Part shown: positions 15,864 through 23,783 of the stretch, piece by piece
Position numbering within the stretch: position 1 is the stretch's first letter
How the letters are laid out: the number at the start of each line of letters is the position of its first letter
Source of the DNA: Rubellimicrobium arenae
Lineage (GTDB): Bacteria > Pseudomonadota > Alphaproteobacteria > Rhodobacterales > Rhodobacteraceae
Direction: 5' to 3'
Assembly: GCF_017916295.1 (NCBI RefSeq)
Contig: NZ_JAFMSS010000001.1
Location: forward strand, 124,001-188,000
Length of the DNA: 64,000 bases
The notes under the pieces: generated by a model
Told to the model about the DNA's origin: nothing
Databases searched by the model: none
The model's input: the letters and a program-made list of their open reading frames with translations, nothing else
Made by a program: the position numbers and the translations under genes

Positions 15864-16585
15864 GCGCGCCCCTGCTCGAGGTCTGCGTCGCGGACCCGGA
15901 AAGCCTGGAGGCGGCCGTCGCCGGAGGGGCGCAACGGATCGAGCTCTGCTCGGCGCTGGAACTGGGCGGGCTGACGCCCTCGCCGGGGCTCATGCGGCGC
16001 GCGGCGGAGGCCCCGGTGCCGGTCTACTGCCTCGTACGGTCACGGAGCGGCGACTTCGTCTATGGACCGGCGGACATTGCGGCCATGCGGGCGGACATCG
16101 CAGAGGTCCGGAGGCTGGGCCTCGCGGGGGTGGTGATCGGCGCGTCGCGGCCGGACGGGTCGCTGGACGAAAAAGCCCTGGCAGACCTGTCCGAGGCGGC
16201 GGGGCCGCTGGGCCGCACCTTGCACCGCGCCATCGACCTTGCTCCGGACCTTGGGGCTGCAACGGACACGGCTGTCCGGCTCGGCTTTGAACGGGTGCTG
16301 AGTTCGGGCGGGCAGCGGACGGCCCCCGACGGGATCGAAGGGCTGCGCCGCATCCACGGGACGGCGCGGGGCCGGCTCAAGGTCATGGCGGGATCGGGGG
16401 TCACGCCGGCCAATGTGGAGGCGCTTCTCCGGGCCGTGGCGGTGGACGAGGTTCACAGCTCGTGCAGCGTGGCCCATCCGGTCGAGGGGCCGGCGGCGAT
16501 CCGGCTGGGCTTTGCCGAGGCCACCCGCCGGCGCACCGACGCGGGCGTGGTGGCCGAGTTCCGGCGGGTGCTTGCCGCCGTTTGA
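15860..16585 (+). CDS. cutC: CutC-family TIM-barrel protein
   Basis: A 241-aa CutC family protein: LEVCVADPESLEAAVAGGAQ at the N-terminus, RIELCSALELGGLTPS, then VYCLVRSRSGDFVY, LHRAIDLA and RVLSSGG. The name comes from a proposed copper-homeostasis role in E. coli; the biochemical activity is unsettled, and in many operons the gene travels with sugar kinases and amino-sugar genes, as here. Its ATG overlaps the ROK kinase stop. It is the last gene of this plus-strand pair; a convergent transporter gene ends 17 bp on. Confidence 0.85.
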   Translation: MSAPLLEVCVADPESLEAAVAGGAQRIELCSALELGGLTPSPGLMRRAAEAPVPVYCLVRSRSGDFVYGPADIAAMRADIAEVRRLGLAGVVIGASRPDGSLDEKALADLSEAAGPLGRTLHRAIDLAPDLGAATDTAVRLGFERVLSSGGQRTAPDGIEGLRRIHGTARGRLKVMAGSGVTPANVEALLRAVAVDEVHSSCSVAHPVEGPAAIRLGFAEATRRRTDAGVVAEFRRVLAAV

Positions 16586-16602
16586 TCGGGCCTGGCCGTG
16601 GG

Positions 16603-17427
16603 CTACTTGCCCGCGCCGCCCAGGAGTCCCCGCACGAAGGATTTCTGGAACAGGAGATAGGCGGCCATCACCGGCACCACCGAGATGACGGTCGCCGCCA
16701 TCAGCGGTCCGTATTCCACCTGCAGGCTGCTCGCGAAGCCGGCGATCTGCACCGTCACGGGCCGCGCCTTGTCGCTGGCCGTCAGGGTGATGGCGAAAAG
16801 CAGGTCGTTCCAGATCGCCCGGCTTTGGATGATCGCCAGGGCTGCGAGGCCCGACGCCGAGGCGGGCAGCAGCAGCTTCCAGAAATAGAGGAAGGGGCCG
16901 CATCCGTCGATCAACGCCGCCTCGTACATCGAGCGGGGCACCGAGGCGAAGAAGTTCCGCATGAAGAACGTGCAGAAGGGCACGGCGTAGGCGGTGTGCA
17001 CCATCCACATCCCCGGGATGGTGTCGTGCAGCCCCATGCGCTGGACAAGGAAGAAGAGCGGGATCTGCACGATCTGGAACGGCACCAGCATCCCGGTGAG
17101 GAGGAGGAAGTAGACCACCTTGCCGCTCGACCCGCGCATGTAGGCCAGCGGATAGCCCGCCAGAGCCCCGACCAGGATGGAGAAGGCCACGGCCGGCACC
17201 GTGATGGCGATGGAGTTGAGGAAGCTCCGCCCCATCCGGCTGATCGCGGCCGCGTAGTTCTGCCAGTAGAATTCGGTGGGGAGGGCCAGGACACGCGTGA
17301 TCTCGACCGGCGACTTGATCGAGGTGATCACCGCGACCACCAGCGGCGCCAGGAACAGGATCGCCATCCCGTAAAGGACCGTGCGCGTGAGGACCGTCTG
17401 CCGCTGCCGGAGGGTGGTGCTCATCAT
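16603..17427 (-). CDS. Sugar-type ABC transporter permease (MalG family)
   Basis: A 274-aa permease with six membrane segments and the EAA loop YEAALIDGCGPFLYFWKLLLP at about residues 184-204. TSIKSPVEI at the first periplasmic loop and GYPLAYMRG are typical of CUT1 systems. It starts ATGATG and overlaps the upstream permease stop. With the 17424-18332 permease it forms the pore; the binding protein is upstream on the same strand and the likely ATPase is at 22691 on the other strand. Confidence 0.89.
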   Translation of the reverse strand: MMSTTLRQRQTVLTRTVLYGMAILFLAPLVVAVITSIKSPVEITRVLALPTEFYWQNYAAAISRMGRSFLNSIAITVPAVAFSILVGALAGYPLAYMRGSSGKVVYFLLLTGMLVPFQIVQIPLFFLVQRMGLHDTIPGMWMVHTAYAVPFCTFFMRNFFASVPRSMYEAALIDGCGPFLYFWKLLLPASASGLAALAIIQSRAIWNDLLFAITLTASDKARPVTVQIAGFASSLQVEYGPLMAATVISVVPVMAAYLLFQKSFVRGLLGGAGK

Positions 17428-18332
17428 TCGGCCTCGCTGTCCTGCACGCGGCGGGACATGTAGATGATGTAGGGCATGATGATGACCGCCGCGATCGCCA
17501 TCAGGTAGACGGCCACGGCCGTCGCCCGGCCCATCTCGAGCCGGCCGAAGGCGAGGTCATAGGTCAGCGTGGCCAGGACGTCGCTGGAATAAGCGGGACC
17601 GCCCCGGGTGGTTGCCCAGACGACGTCGAACAGCCGCATCGCATCGATGGCCGACATGCCGAGCACGATGATCGTCGAAGGCCAGAGCAGCGGGAAGCTG
17701 ACCTTCCAGAACACCTGCCAGGGGGTCGCCCCCTCGATCCGCGCGGCCTCGATGCATTCGACGGGCACGTTGCGGAGGCCCGCGAAGAACACGAGGAACG
17801 CGAAGCCGGTCGTCCACCAGGCCACGGCCCCCATCAGCGCGTAGTTGACGACGCCGGGATCGCCGAGCCAGTTCTGCGCGAGGCCCCCCAGGCCCACGAG
17901 GTCGAGGACCGTGGTCAGGAGCCCGTTGTCGGGTTCGTACATCCAGCGCCAGATCGCCGCGACGGCGACCGCCGGGATCGTGAACGGCAGGAAGAAGATG
18001 ATGCGGAAGGCGCGCTCGCCGCGGATGCCGCGGTCAAGGATCGCGGCCAGCAGCAGGCCGAGCCCCGACGGCACCACGAGCATGAACGCCACCCAGATGA
18101 CGTTGTTGCGGACGGCCCCCAGGAAGCGGGTGTCCTGGGCGAGGCTCAGGTAATTCTGAAAGCCGACATACCGCATGGTGGGGGCGAAGCCGTCCCAGCT
18201 GTGCAGCGACAGCCGGATGCTGGAGATCACGGGATAGATGTAGAAGACGGCGAACAGCAGCGTCGGGAGGGCCAGGAAGCCCAGATGGGTCCAGTCGGTT
18301 CGCGAGAAGCGTCGGGTCGGCTGAATGGCCAT
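17424..18332 (-). CDS. Sugar-type ABC transporter permease (MalF/UgpA family)
   Basis: A 302-aa CUT1 permease. The first membrane segment is LGFLALPTLLFAVFYIYPV, then SLHSWDGF, YVGFQNYLSL, and the EAA loop IEAARIEGATPWQVFWKVSFP. The stop overlaps the MalG-type gene (ATGA) and the start lies 52 bp after the binding-protein stop, so the three form one operon transcribed leftwards. The substrate is not fixed by sequence. Confidence 0.9.
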   Translation of the reverse strand: MAIQPTRRFSRTDWTHLGFLALPTLLFAVFYIYPVISSIRLSLHSWDGFAPTMRYVGFQNYLSLAQDTRFLGAVRNNVIWVAFMLVVPSGLGLLLAAILDRGIRGERAFRIIFFLPFTIPAVAVAAIWRWMYEPDNGLLTTVLDLVGLGGLAQNWLGDPGVVNYALMGAVAWWTTGFAFLVFFAGLRNVPVECIEAARIEGATPWQVFWKVSFPLLWPSTIIVLGMSAIDAMRLFDVVWATTRGGPAYSSDVLATLTYDLAFGRLEMGRATAVAVYLMAIAAVIIMPYIIYMSRRVQDSEAE

Positions 18333-18384
18333 GGTCCTCTCCCTTTGGTCGCGGGGACGGCGCCGGGGCGCCGTCCTCAGGATG

Positions 18385-19659
18385 TCACCACTGGATGAAG
18401 GCGTTGTCGGTCAGCGCCTGCTGACGCAGCCCTTCGAGGGTCGTCACCAGCTCTTCCTTGACGGTGTCGGAGGGGTCGATGGCAAACCGCTCGATCTGGA
18501 CGCCAAGCTCGGTGCCGACCGAGGTCGGCAGCAGGAAGAACAGGTTCGGCAGGACGGCATTGGCCTGCGACGCTTCGGCGAACTGCCGCGAGAAGGTCGA
18601 ACCGGCATAGCCGTAGACCGACGGATCGACGTTCACGTTCGGCGCGAGCGAGCCCTTGGGCACCGCGAAGGCGGCCTGCCCCTCGGTCGAGGCAGCGGCC
18701 TCGATGAACTGCTCGGCCGCGGCGATGCTGCCTTCGGTGCCCTCGGGGACGGCCAGCACGTCCATCTGGAAGATGGACTTGCCTGCCGTGCCGGGCGCCT
18801 GGAACATGTCGAAGCCCTCACCGGCGAGGAAGTTGGCCTGCTCGAAATAGGCCGCGACCCAGATGCCCATCATGAACATGGCGGTATCGCCGTTGATCAC
18901 GTCGTCGGCGGTCTGCGTCCAGGTCTTGCCGCTCCAGTTCTCGGCGTAGCAGGAGACCATGCGGTCGCGGTAAAGGTCCAGGGCTTCGCGGAACTCGGGG
19001 CTGTCGAAGCCGAGCTCGCCGCGCGCGATCTTGTAGTAGCCGTCCTCGCCCACCACGGACACCAGGGCGGCGTAGAAGTTGTACAGGCTCCAGAACGGGC
19101 CGCCGGCGTTGCCCAGCGGCTGGTAGCCCGCCTCGCGCAGCGCCGTGCAGGCGGCGGTGAAGCTGTCCCAGTCGGTGGGCGGCTGGAGGCCCAGCTTCTC
19201 GAAGGCAGCCTTGTTGTAGAAGACATTGTTGATCAGAGACAGGTCGAAGGGCACGCCGTAGGGCACGCCGTCCACCTTGACTACGCGCTGGACGCCCTCG
19301 GGGAAGATCTCGTCGCCCTTGATCCGGCTCCAGACGTCGGTCAGCGGATGCAGGCGCCCGCCGTCGACGAAGGTCTTGAGCTCGTAGGCCATCGAGCTCT
19401 GGTAAAGGGCGGGGGGCTGGCCGCTCAGGAACGCGGTCTGGAGCTGGCGGCGCAGCTCGACGACGTTGCCCGGGATGATGACCCCGGTGAACTGGGTGTC
19501 GGGGCTCGCGGCGTTGCCCGCCTCGATCAGGGCGTTCATGCCGGCCAGCTCGGAACCGGCGGCGTAGTAGTGCCAGATTTCGTACGTGTCCTGGGCCAAC
19601 GCAGCCGTGCCGCTCCATGCAAGCGCAGCCATGCCGGCGAGCCAGCGAGATGCCTTCAT
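18385..19659 (-). CDS. Sugar-type ABC extracellular substrate-binding protein
   Basis: A 424-aa SBP_bac_1 protein. The signal peptide ends ALA at about residue 22, and the mature protein starts QDTYEIWHYYAAGSE. Family stretches include QTAFLSGQPPALYQ, VPYGVPFDLSLINNVFYNK and GDTAMFMMGIWVAAYF. AAGGAGG sits upstream of the ATG on the minus strand. It is the first gene of the leftward transporter operon and is divergent from the ROK regulator at 19951 across a 291-bp A/T-richer region. Confidence 0.91.
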   Translation of the reverse strand: MKASRWLAGMAALAWSGTAALAQDTYEIWHYYAAGSELAGMNALIEAGNAASPDTQFTGVIIPGNVVELRRQLQTAFLSGQPPALYQSSMAYELKTFVDGGRLHPLTDVWSRIKGDEIFPEGVQRVVKVDGVPYGVPFDLSLINNVFYNKAAFEKLGLQPPTDWDSFTAACTALREAGYQPLGNAGGPFWSLYNFYAALVSVVGEDGYYKIARGELGFDSPEFREALDLYRDRMVSCYAENWSGKTWTQTADDVINGDTAMFMMGIWVAAYFEQANFLAGEGFDMFQAPGTAGKSIFQMDVLAVPEGTEGSIAAAEQFIEAAASTEGQAAFAVPKGSLAPNVNVDPSVYGYAGSTFSRQFAEASQANAVLPNLFFLLPTSVGTELGVQIERFAIDPSDTVKEELVTTLEGLRQQALTDNAFIQW

Positions 19660-19950
19660 CTTCCAACCTCCTTCAGGCCGACGCTTCTTGTTCCGGATGA
19701 ACCGATATAATCTGTCGGCAAGAAAAATGTTGGCGCAAGAGCGAGGACGAAGTCAACAATTTCTCCTCGAGGTCTGGCCGGGAACGAGGGCATCCCGCGC
19801 CGCGCGCCAGAAGTACGCTTTTTCTTGGCTAATTTTACTGCAAACGGCCTAGTCGCGCGGAGACGCGGGGCGATCGCTGCAGCTTGACGCTTGACACAAC
19901 ATCCGATGGTTGCCTAGTTTTTCTTCCATCAAGATTAAATAGGCCCAGAT
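19660..19950. promoter_or_regulatory. Divergent promoter region of the sugar-type transporter and ROK regulator
   Basis: This stretch is richer in A/T than its surroundings. For the rightward regulator, TTGACA at 19891-19896 is followed 18 bases later by TAGTTT (19915-19920), a reasonable -35/-10 pair about 35 bases before the GTG start. TATAAT occurs at 19706-19711 without a matching -35. Two related copies, TGTCGGCAAGA (19713-19723) and TGTTGGCGCAAGA (19729-19741), could be operator half sites. No gene is seen. Confidence 0.45.
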
Positions 19951-21111
19951 GTGGACAGGTTCTACCTCCGGCGGTTCCATGCGAACGCCATCTTCCATTG
20001 CATCCGGGTCGAGCCCAATATCTCGCAGCGGGAGATCGCCGACCGGACCGGCTTCGACAAATCCACCGTGTCCTCGGTCGTCAACGAGTTCGCGGAACGC
20101 GGACTGATCGAGCGGAAGGTCAAGACGGGCGAAGCCCGCCGGGGCCGCCCTTCAGAAGGGCTGATGATCTCGCCCGGCTCGGGTGTCCTGGTCGGGGTGC
20201 AGGTCGAAGCCTCCGAGATGGAGTTCGTGCTCTGCCGTCTTGATGGGTCCCCCCTCGCGTCCCGGGTGAAGGCGTTCAGCGGCGACTTGCGGGGGCTCGA
20301 GGACTTCATCCTGTCCGGCCTTTCGGATCTGGTCGCCGAAGCGGGCGCGACGGCGCCGATCCTGGGGATCGGCGTGTCGTTGCCCGGGCTCGTCAACAAC
20401 GAAGGCATCCTGGTGCATGTGCCCGTCCTGGGCTGGCGCGACGTCGATATCGTGGAGCGCCTGGGCCGCGTCTGCCCGGCCCCCGTCTTCGTCGGCAACG
20501 ACGGCAAGGCCGCCGCCATCGCCGAGCACATGTTCGGGGCCTGCATCGGGCTCGACAACTTCATCTACCTGTTCTCGGGGTCCGGGGTGGGCGGGGCGCT
20601 GTTCCTGGATGGAACGGTGCACAAGGGGGCGGCGGGCCTCGCGGGGGAGCTCGGCCACATCAAGATCGTGCCGCAGGGTCGGTTCTGCACCTGCGGGGCG
20701 GCGGGCTGCCTGTCGGCCTACCTCTCCGAATCGGCGCTGCTGGAGGAAGTGGAGCGGCTCAGCGGCTCCCGGCCGGAGTCGTTCCGGGACCTCCTTGCGC
20801 GGGCGGACAACGGGGACGCTGCGGTCCTGAACGTGCTGGATCACGCGGGCGACGTCCTCGGCTCGGCGGTGTCGAGCCTCATCAACATCTTCAACCCGCC
20901 GGTCGTGCTCCTGGGCGGGGACCTGGCGCTGGGCGAACGCTACGTGGCTCCGTCGCTGGAACGGTCGCTGCAGCGGCTGGCCCATCCGGCGATGAACTCC
21001 CGCTGCACGGTCAGGTTCGCCGGCGACGGCTCGGGTCGCCCCAGGCTGGGGGGCGTGGCTCTGGCCCTGGATGGGGTCACCGGCCTCGACGGCTCCCATG
21101 TGCTCCCGTGA
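19951..21111 (+). CDS. ROK-family transcriptional regulator (NagC/XylR type)
   Basis: A 386-aa protein with an N-terminal winged helix-turn-helix, ISQREIADRTGFDKSTVSSV (about residues 24-43), joined to a ROK sugar-binding domain with GIGVSLPGLVN, FVGNDGKAAAIAE, GSGVGGALFLDG and the zinc motif CTCGAAGC. It probably represses the divergent transporter and its own operon until a sugar-like ligand binds. The start is GTG at 19951; the overlapping ATG is out of frame. The ligand may also be a compound handled by the peptidase and GMC genes downstream. Confidence 0.9.
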   Translation: MDRFYLRRFHANAIFHCIRVEPNISQREIADRTGFDKSTVSSVVNEFAERGLIERKVKTGEARRGRPSEGLMISPGSGVLVGVQVEASEMEFVLCRLDGSPLASRVKAFSGDLRGLEDFILSGLSDLVAEAGATAPILGIGVSLPGLVNNEGILVHVPVLGWRDVDIVERLGRVCPAPVFVGNDGKAAAIAEHMFGACIGLDNFIYLFSGSGVGGALFLDGTVHKGAAGLAGELGHIKIVPQGRFCTCGAAGCLSAYLSESALLEEVERLSGSRPESFRDLLARADNGDAAVLNVLDHAGDVLGSAVSSLINIFNPPVVLLGGDLALGERYVAPSLERSLQRLAHPAMNSRCTVRFAGDGSGRPRLGGVALALDGVTGLDGSHVLP

Positions 21112-21148
21112 TGTCCGGGAGCCCACGATTTCATCAGAAGGTTGCATC

Positions 21149-22642
21149 ATGCGAATAGCCATCGTCGGGCTGTCCATCGAGATCATGCTGTCCTCTCCGG
21201 TCCCGACCGGCGACTCGGCGCTTCAGGAGTATTCGGCCGAACAGATGCGCGACGGCGATCTCTGGATGGTGCGCGGGATGCTCGCGCGGATCGCCGAGGA
21301 GCCGGACATCGAGGCCGTCCCGCTCTGCTGGGTGACGGCGCTTCCGGGCGGGGCCATGACAGGCGCGGCCTACGACCGGGTCAAGCGGCAGACGCTGGAG
21401 CAGTTGAGGGGCGCGGGTCGCCTGGACGGGGTTCTGGTCGTCAATCATGGGGCGCTGGAGGTCGAGGGGCTGGACGCCGACGCCGACACCGACTTTGTCT
21501 GCGCCATCCGGGAGCAGGTCGGCCCGGCGATGCCGATCGGCGTGTCCCTGGACCTGCACGGCGACATGACTCCGGCGCTGCTGGAAGCCGGGACGGTCTT
21601 TTCGGTCCTTCGGACCGCGCCGCACCGGGATGACCGGCAGACGGGCTACCGGGCGGCGGACCAGCTGATCGCGGTGCTTCGGAAGGGACTGACGCCGAAG
21701 AAGGCCGCCGTCAGCATCCCGATCCTGGTGCCCGGCGAGACGGCGGTGACCGCCCTGCCCCCGGCCGACCGCCTTTACGGCGGCCTGCGCGCCTATGACG
21801 ACGTGCCGGGGATGATGGAGGCCAACATCCTTGTCGGGTTCGCGTGGAACGACCGGCCCTGGACCGCCGTCACCGCCCTGGCCGTCAGCGAGAACGATGC
21901 CGCCCTGGCGCGGGAACAGGCCGCGCGGCTCGCCCGCGAGATCTGGGACGCGCATGAGGAGTTCATCCTCCGCATGGAAACGGCCGAAGTCGAGGAGGGG
22001 CTGGCGCGCGCGAGGTCGAGCGAGACGCGGCCCGTCTACCTGTCCGATTCCGGCGACAACACCACCGCGGGCGCAGCGGGCGACCTGACGCTGGTGCTCC
22101 AGGCGGCGCTGCGGCAGCCCGCCGGAGAGGACATCGTCATCGCGGGCATCACCGCGCCCGAGACGGTCGCGCGGCTCCTGGCCGCCGGCAAGGGCCAGGA
22201 GGTCGAGATCGTGCTGGGGGACGAGCACCTGTCACGCCCCAGGACGGCGCAGCGGGTCACGGCGCGGGTCGAGGACTGCGGCGAGTGGCTGGAGCTGGGC
22301 GGCTTCCAGCCCTACCGATCGCGCGAGAGCGCCTGGGCGAAAGTCCGCATCGGCCATGTCGTCGCGACCTTCCACGCCCAGGCCATCGGTATCACCACCC
22401 CGGGCCATTTCCGGGCCATGGGCATCGATCCGCTCGGGCATCAGGTCTACGTCGTGAAGCTGGGCTACCTTCACCCCCAGCTCGAGGACATCGCGGCGCG
22501 GCATATCCTGCTGCTCAGCGACGGGACCTCGCAGCTCGACATGACCCGCCTCGAATGGAGCCGCCTGCCGCGTCCGACCTGGCCCCTGGACAAGGGATTC
22601 GACTGGACGCCGGAGGGGCGCGTCTATGGGGACGAGAACTGA
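21149..22642 (+). CDS. M81 family metallopeptidase (MlrC-like)
   Basis: A 497-aa protein of the MlrC family, named for the zinc peptidase that finishes microcystin breakdown. It has the N-terminal DUF1485 part and the C-terminal MlrC part. Candidate zinc ligands lie in SLDLHGDMTP and in the glycine-rich DSGDNTTAGAAGD; the PHRDDRQTGYRAA stretch matches the family PHxD region. AGAAGG precedes the ATG. It follows the ROK regulator by 37 bp and precedes a transporter ATPase. Family members here likely cut small linear peptides or amide-linked compounds brought in by the ABC system; the substrate is unknown. Confidence 0.86.
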   Translation: MRIAIVGLSIEIMLSSPVPTGDSALQEYSAEQMRDGDLWMVRGMLARIAEEPDIEAVPLCWVTALPGGAMTGAAYDRVKRQTLEQLRGAGRLDGVLVVNHGALEVEGLDADADTDFVCAIREQVGPAMPIGVSLDLHGDMTPALLEAGTVFSVLRTAPHRDDRQTGYRAADQLIAVLRKGLTPKKAAVSIPILVPGETAVTALPPADRLYGGLRAYDDVPGMMEANILVGFAWNDRPWTAVTALAVSENDAALAREQAARLAREIWDAHEEFILRMETAEVEEGLARARSSETRPVYLSDSGDNTTAGAAGDLTLVLQAALRQPAGEDIVIAGITAPETVARLLAAGKGQEVEIVLGDEHLSRPRTAQRVTARVEDCGEWLELGGFQPYRSRESAWAKVRIGHVVATFHAQAIGITTPGHFRAMGIDPLGHQVYVVKLGYLHPQLEDIAARHILLLSDGTSQLDMTRLEWSRLPRPTWPLDKGFDWTPEGRVYGDEN

Positions 22643-22690
22643 GGACGGCCGTGGCGCGAGGCGCCGGACAACAGCAACAGGGGGATCGCC

Positions 22691-23779
22691 ATGGCAGTCG
22701 TAACGATCGACAAGGTCGAGAAGGCCTATGACGGCGTCAGGACGGTGCACGGCATCGACCTCGAGATCGGGGACGGCGAGTTCATCGTGCTCGTGGGGCC
22801 CTCGGGCTGCGGCAAGTCCACGACGCTTCGCATGGTGGCGGGGCTTGAGACGATCACCGGGGGCGAGATCCGGATCGACGGCCGCCGGGTGAATGAGCTC
22901 GATCCCGGCGAGCGGGACATCGCGATGGTGTTCCAGAACTACGCGCTTTACCCGCACCTGAGCGTGGCCGAGAACATCGTCTTCGGGCTCAGGCTGCGGA
23001 AGGTCCCCAAGGCCGAGATCCGCGAGCGCCTGGCCCGGACGGCCGAGGTCCTGGGCCTGGGGCAACTCCTGGAACGCAAGCCGCGCCAGCTTTCGGGCGG
23101 GCAAAGGCAGCGCGTCGCGATGGGCCGCGCCCTGATCCGCAATCCGGCCGTGTTCCTGTTCGACGAGCCGCTGTCGAACCTGGACGCCAAGCTGCGGGTG
23201 CAGATGCGGACCGAGATCAAGCAGCTCCATGCGCGCATTCCCACCACGACCCTTTACGTGACGCATGACCAGGTCGAGGCCATGACGCTCGCGGACCGTG
23301 TCGTGGTGATGAACAAGGGCCGGATCGAGCAGATCGCCCCTCCCGAGGAGCTTTACCGCCGCCCCGCCACCCGCTTCGTGGCCGAGTTCATCGGCTCGCC
23401 CGGGATGAACTTTTTCGCGGCCACGATCGAGCGGGGGGAGACCGGGCCGGTCGTCCGCCTGGCCGATGGGCAGGCGCTGGCCGTGCCGCCCGAGCGGGCG
23501 GGGCAGTTCGCGCCGCATGCCGGACGGCCCATGCTCCTGGGGATCCGGCCCGAGCATTTCAGCATGGCAGCCGCCGGAGTTCCGGCGCTCCGGATCACGT
23601 CCGGCCTGGTCGAGCCGCTGGGCATGGAAACGCTGGTGCATTTCGCCCTGACCGGAGAGCCGGCCGTGGCGCGGCTGTCGCCCGATCCCGCCCTTCGCCC
23701 GAACACAACGCTGGTCCTGGCCGTGGACATGGGCAAGGTCCATCTGCTCGACCCCGCGTCCGACCAGGTTCTGGCGTGA
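22691..23779 (+). CDS. Sugar-type ABC transporter ATPase (UgpC/MalK family)
   Basis: A 362-aa ATPase with Walker A GPSGCGKST, Q-loop FQNYALYPH, signature LSGGQRQRVAMGRAL, Walker B FLFDEPLSNLDAKLR and the His switch YVTHDQVEA, followed by a C-terminal OB-type TOBE domain (from about residue 235). It is the only CUT1-type ATPase in the region, so it probably serves the permeases at 16603-18332 even though it is on the opposite strand. It lies 48 bp after the M81 gene and 4 bp before the GMC gene. Confidence 0.92.
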   Translation: MAVVTIDKVEKAYDGVRTVHGIDLEIGDGEFIVLVGPSGCGKSTTLRMVAGLETITGGEIRIDGRRVNELDPGERDIAMVFQNYALYPHLSVAENIVFGLRLRKVPKAEIRERLARTAEVLGLGQLLERKPRQLSGGQRQRVAMGRALIRNPAVFLFDEPLSNLDAKLRVQMRTEIKQLHARIPTTTLYVTHDQVEAMTLADRVVVMNKGRIEQIAPPEELYRRPATRFVAEFIGSPGMNFFAATIERGETGPVVRLADGQALAVPPERAGQFAPHAGRPMLLGIRPEHFSMAAAGVPALRITSGLVEPLGMETLVHFALTGEPAVARLSPDPALRPNTTLVLAVDMGKVHLLDPASDQVLA

Positions 23780-23783
23780 TCCG

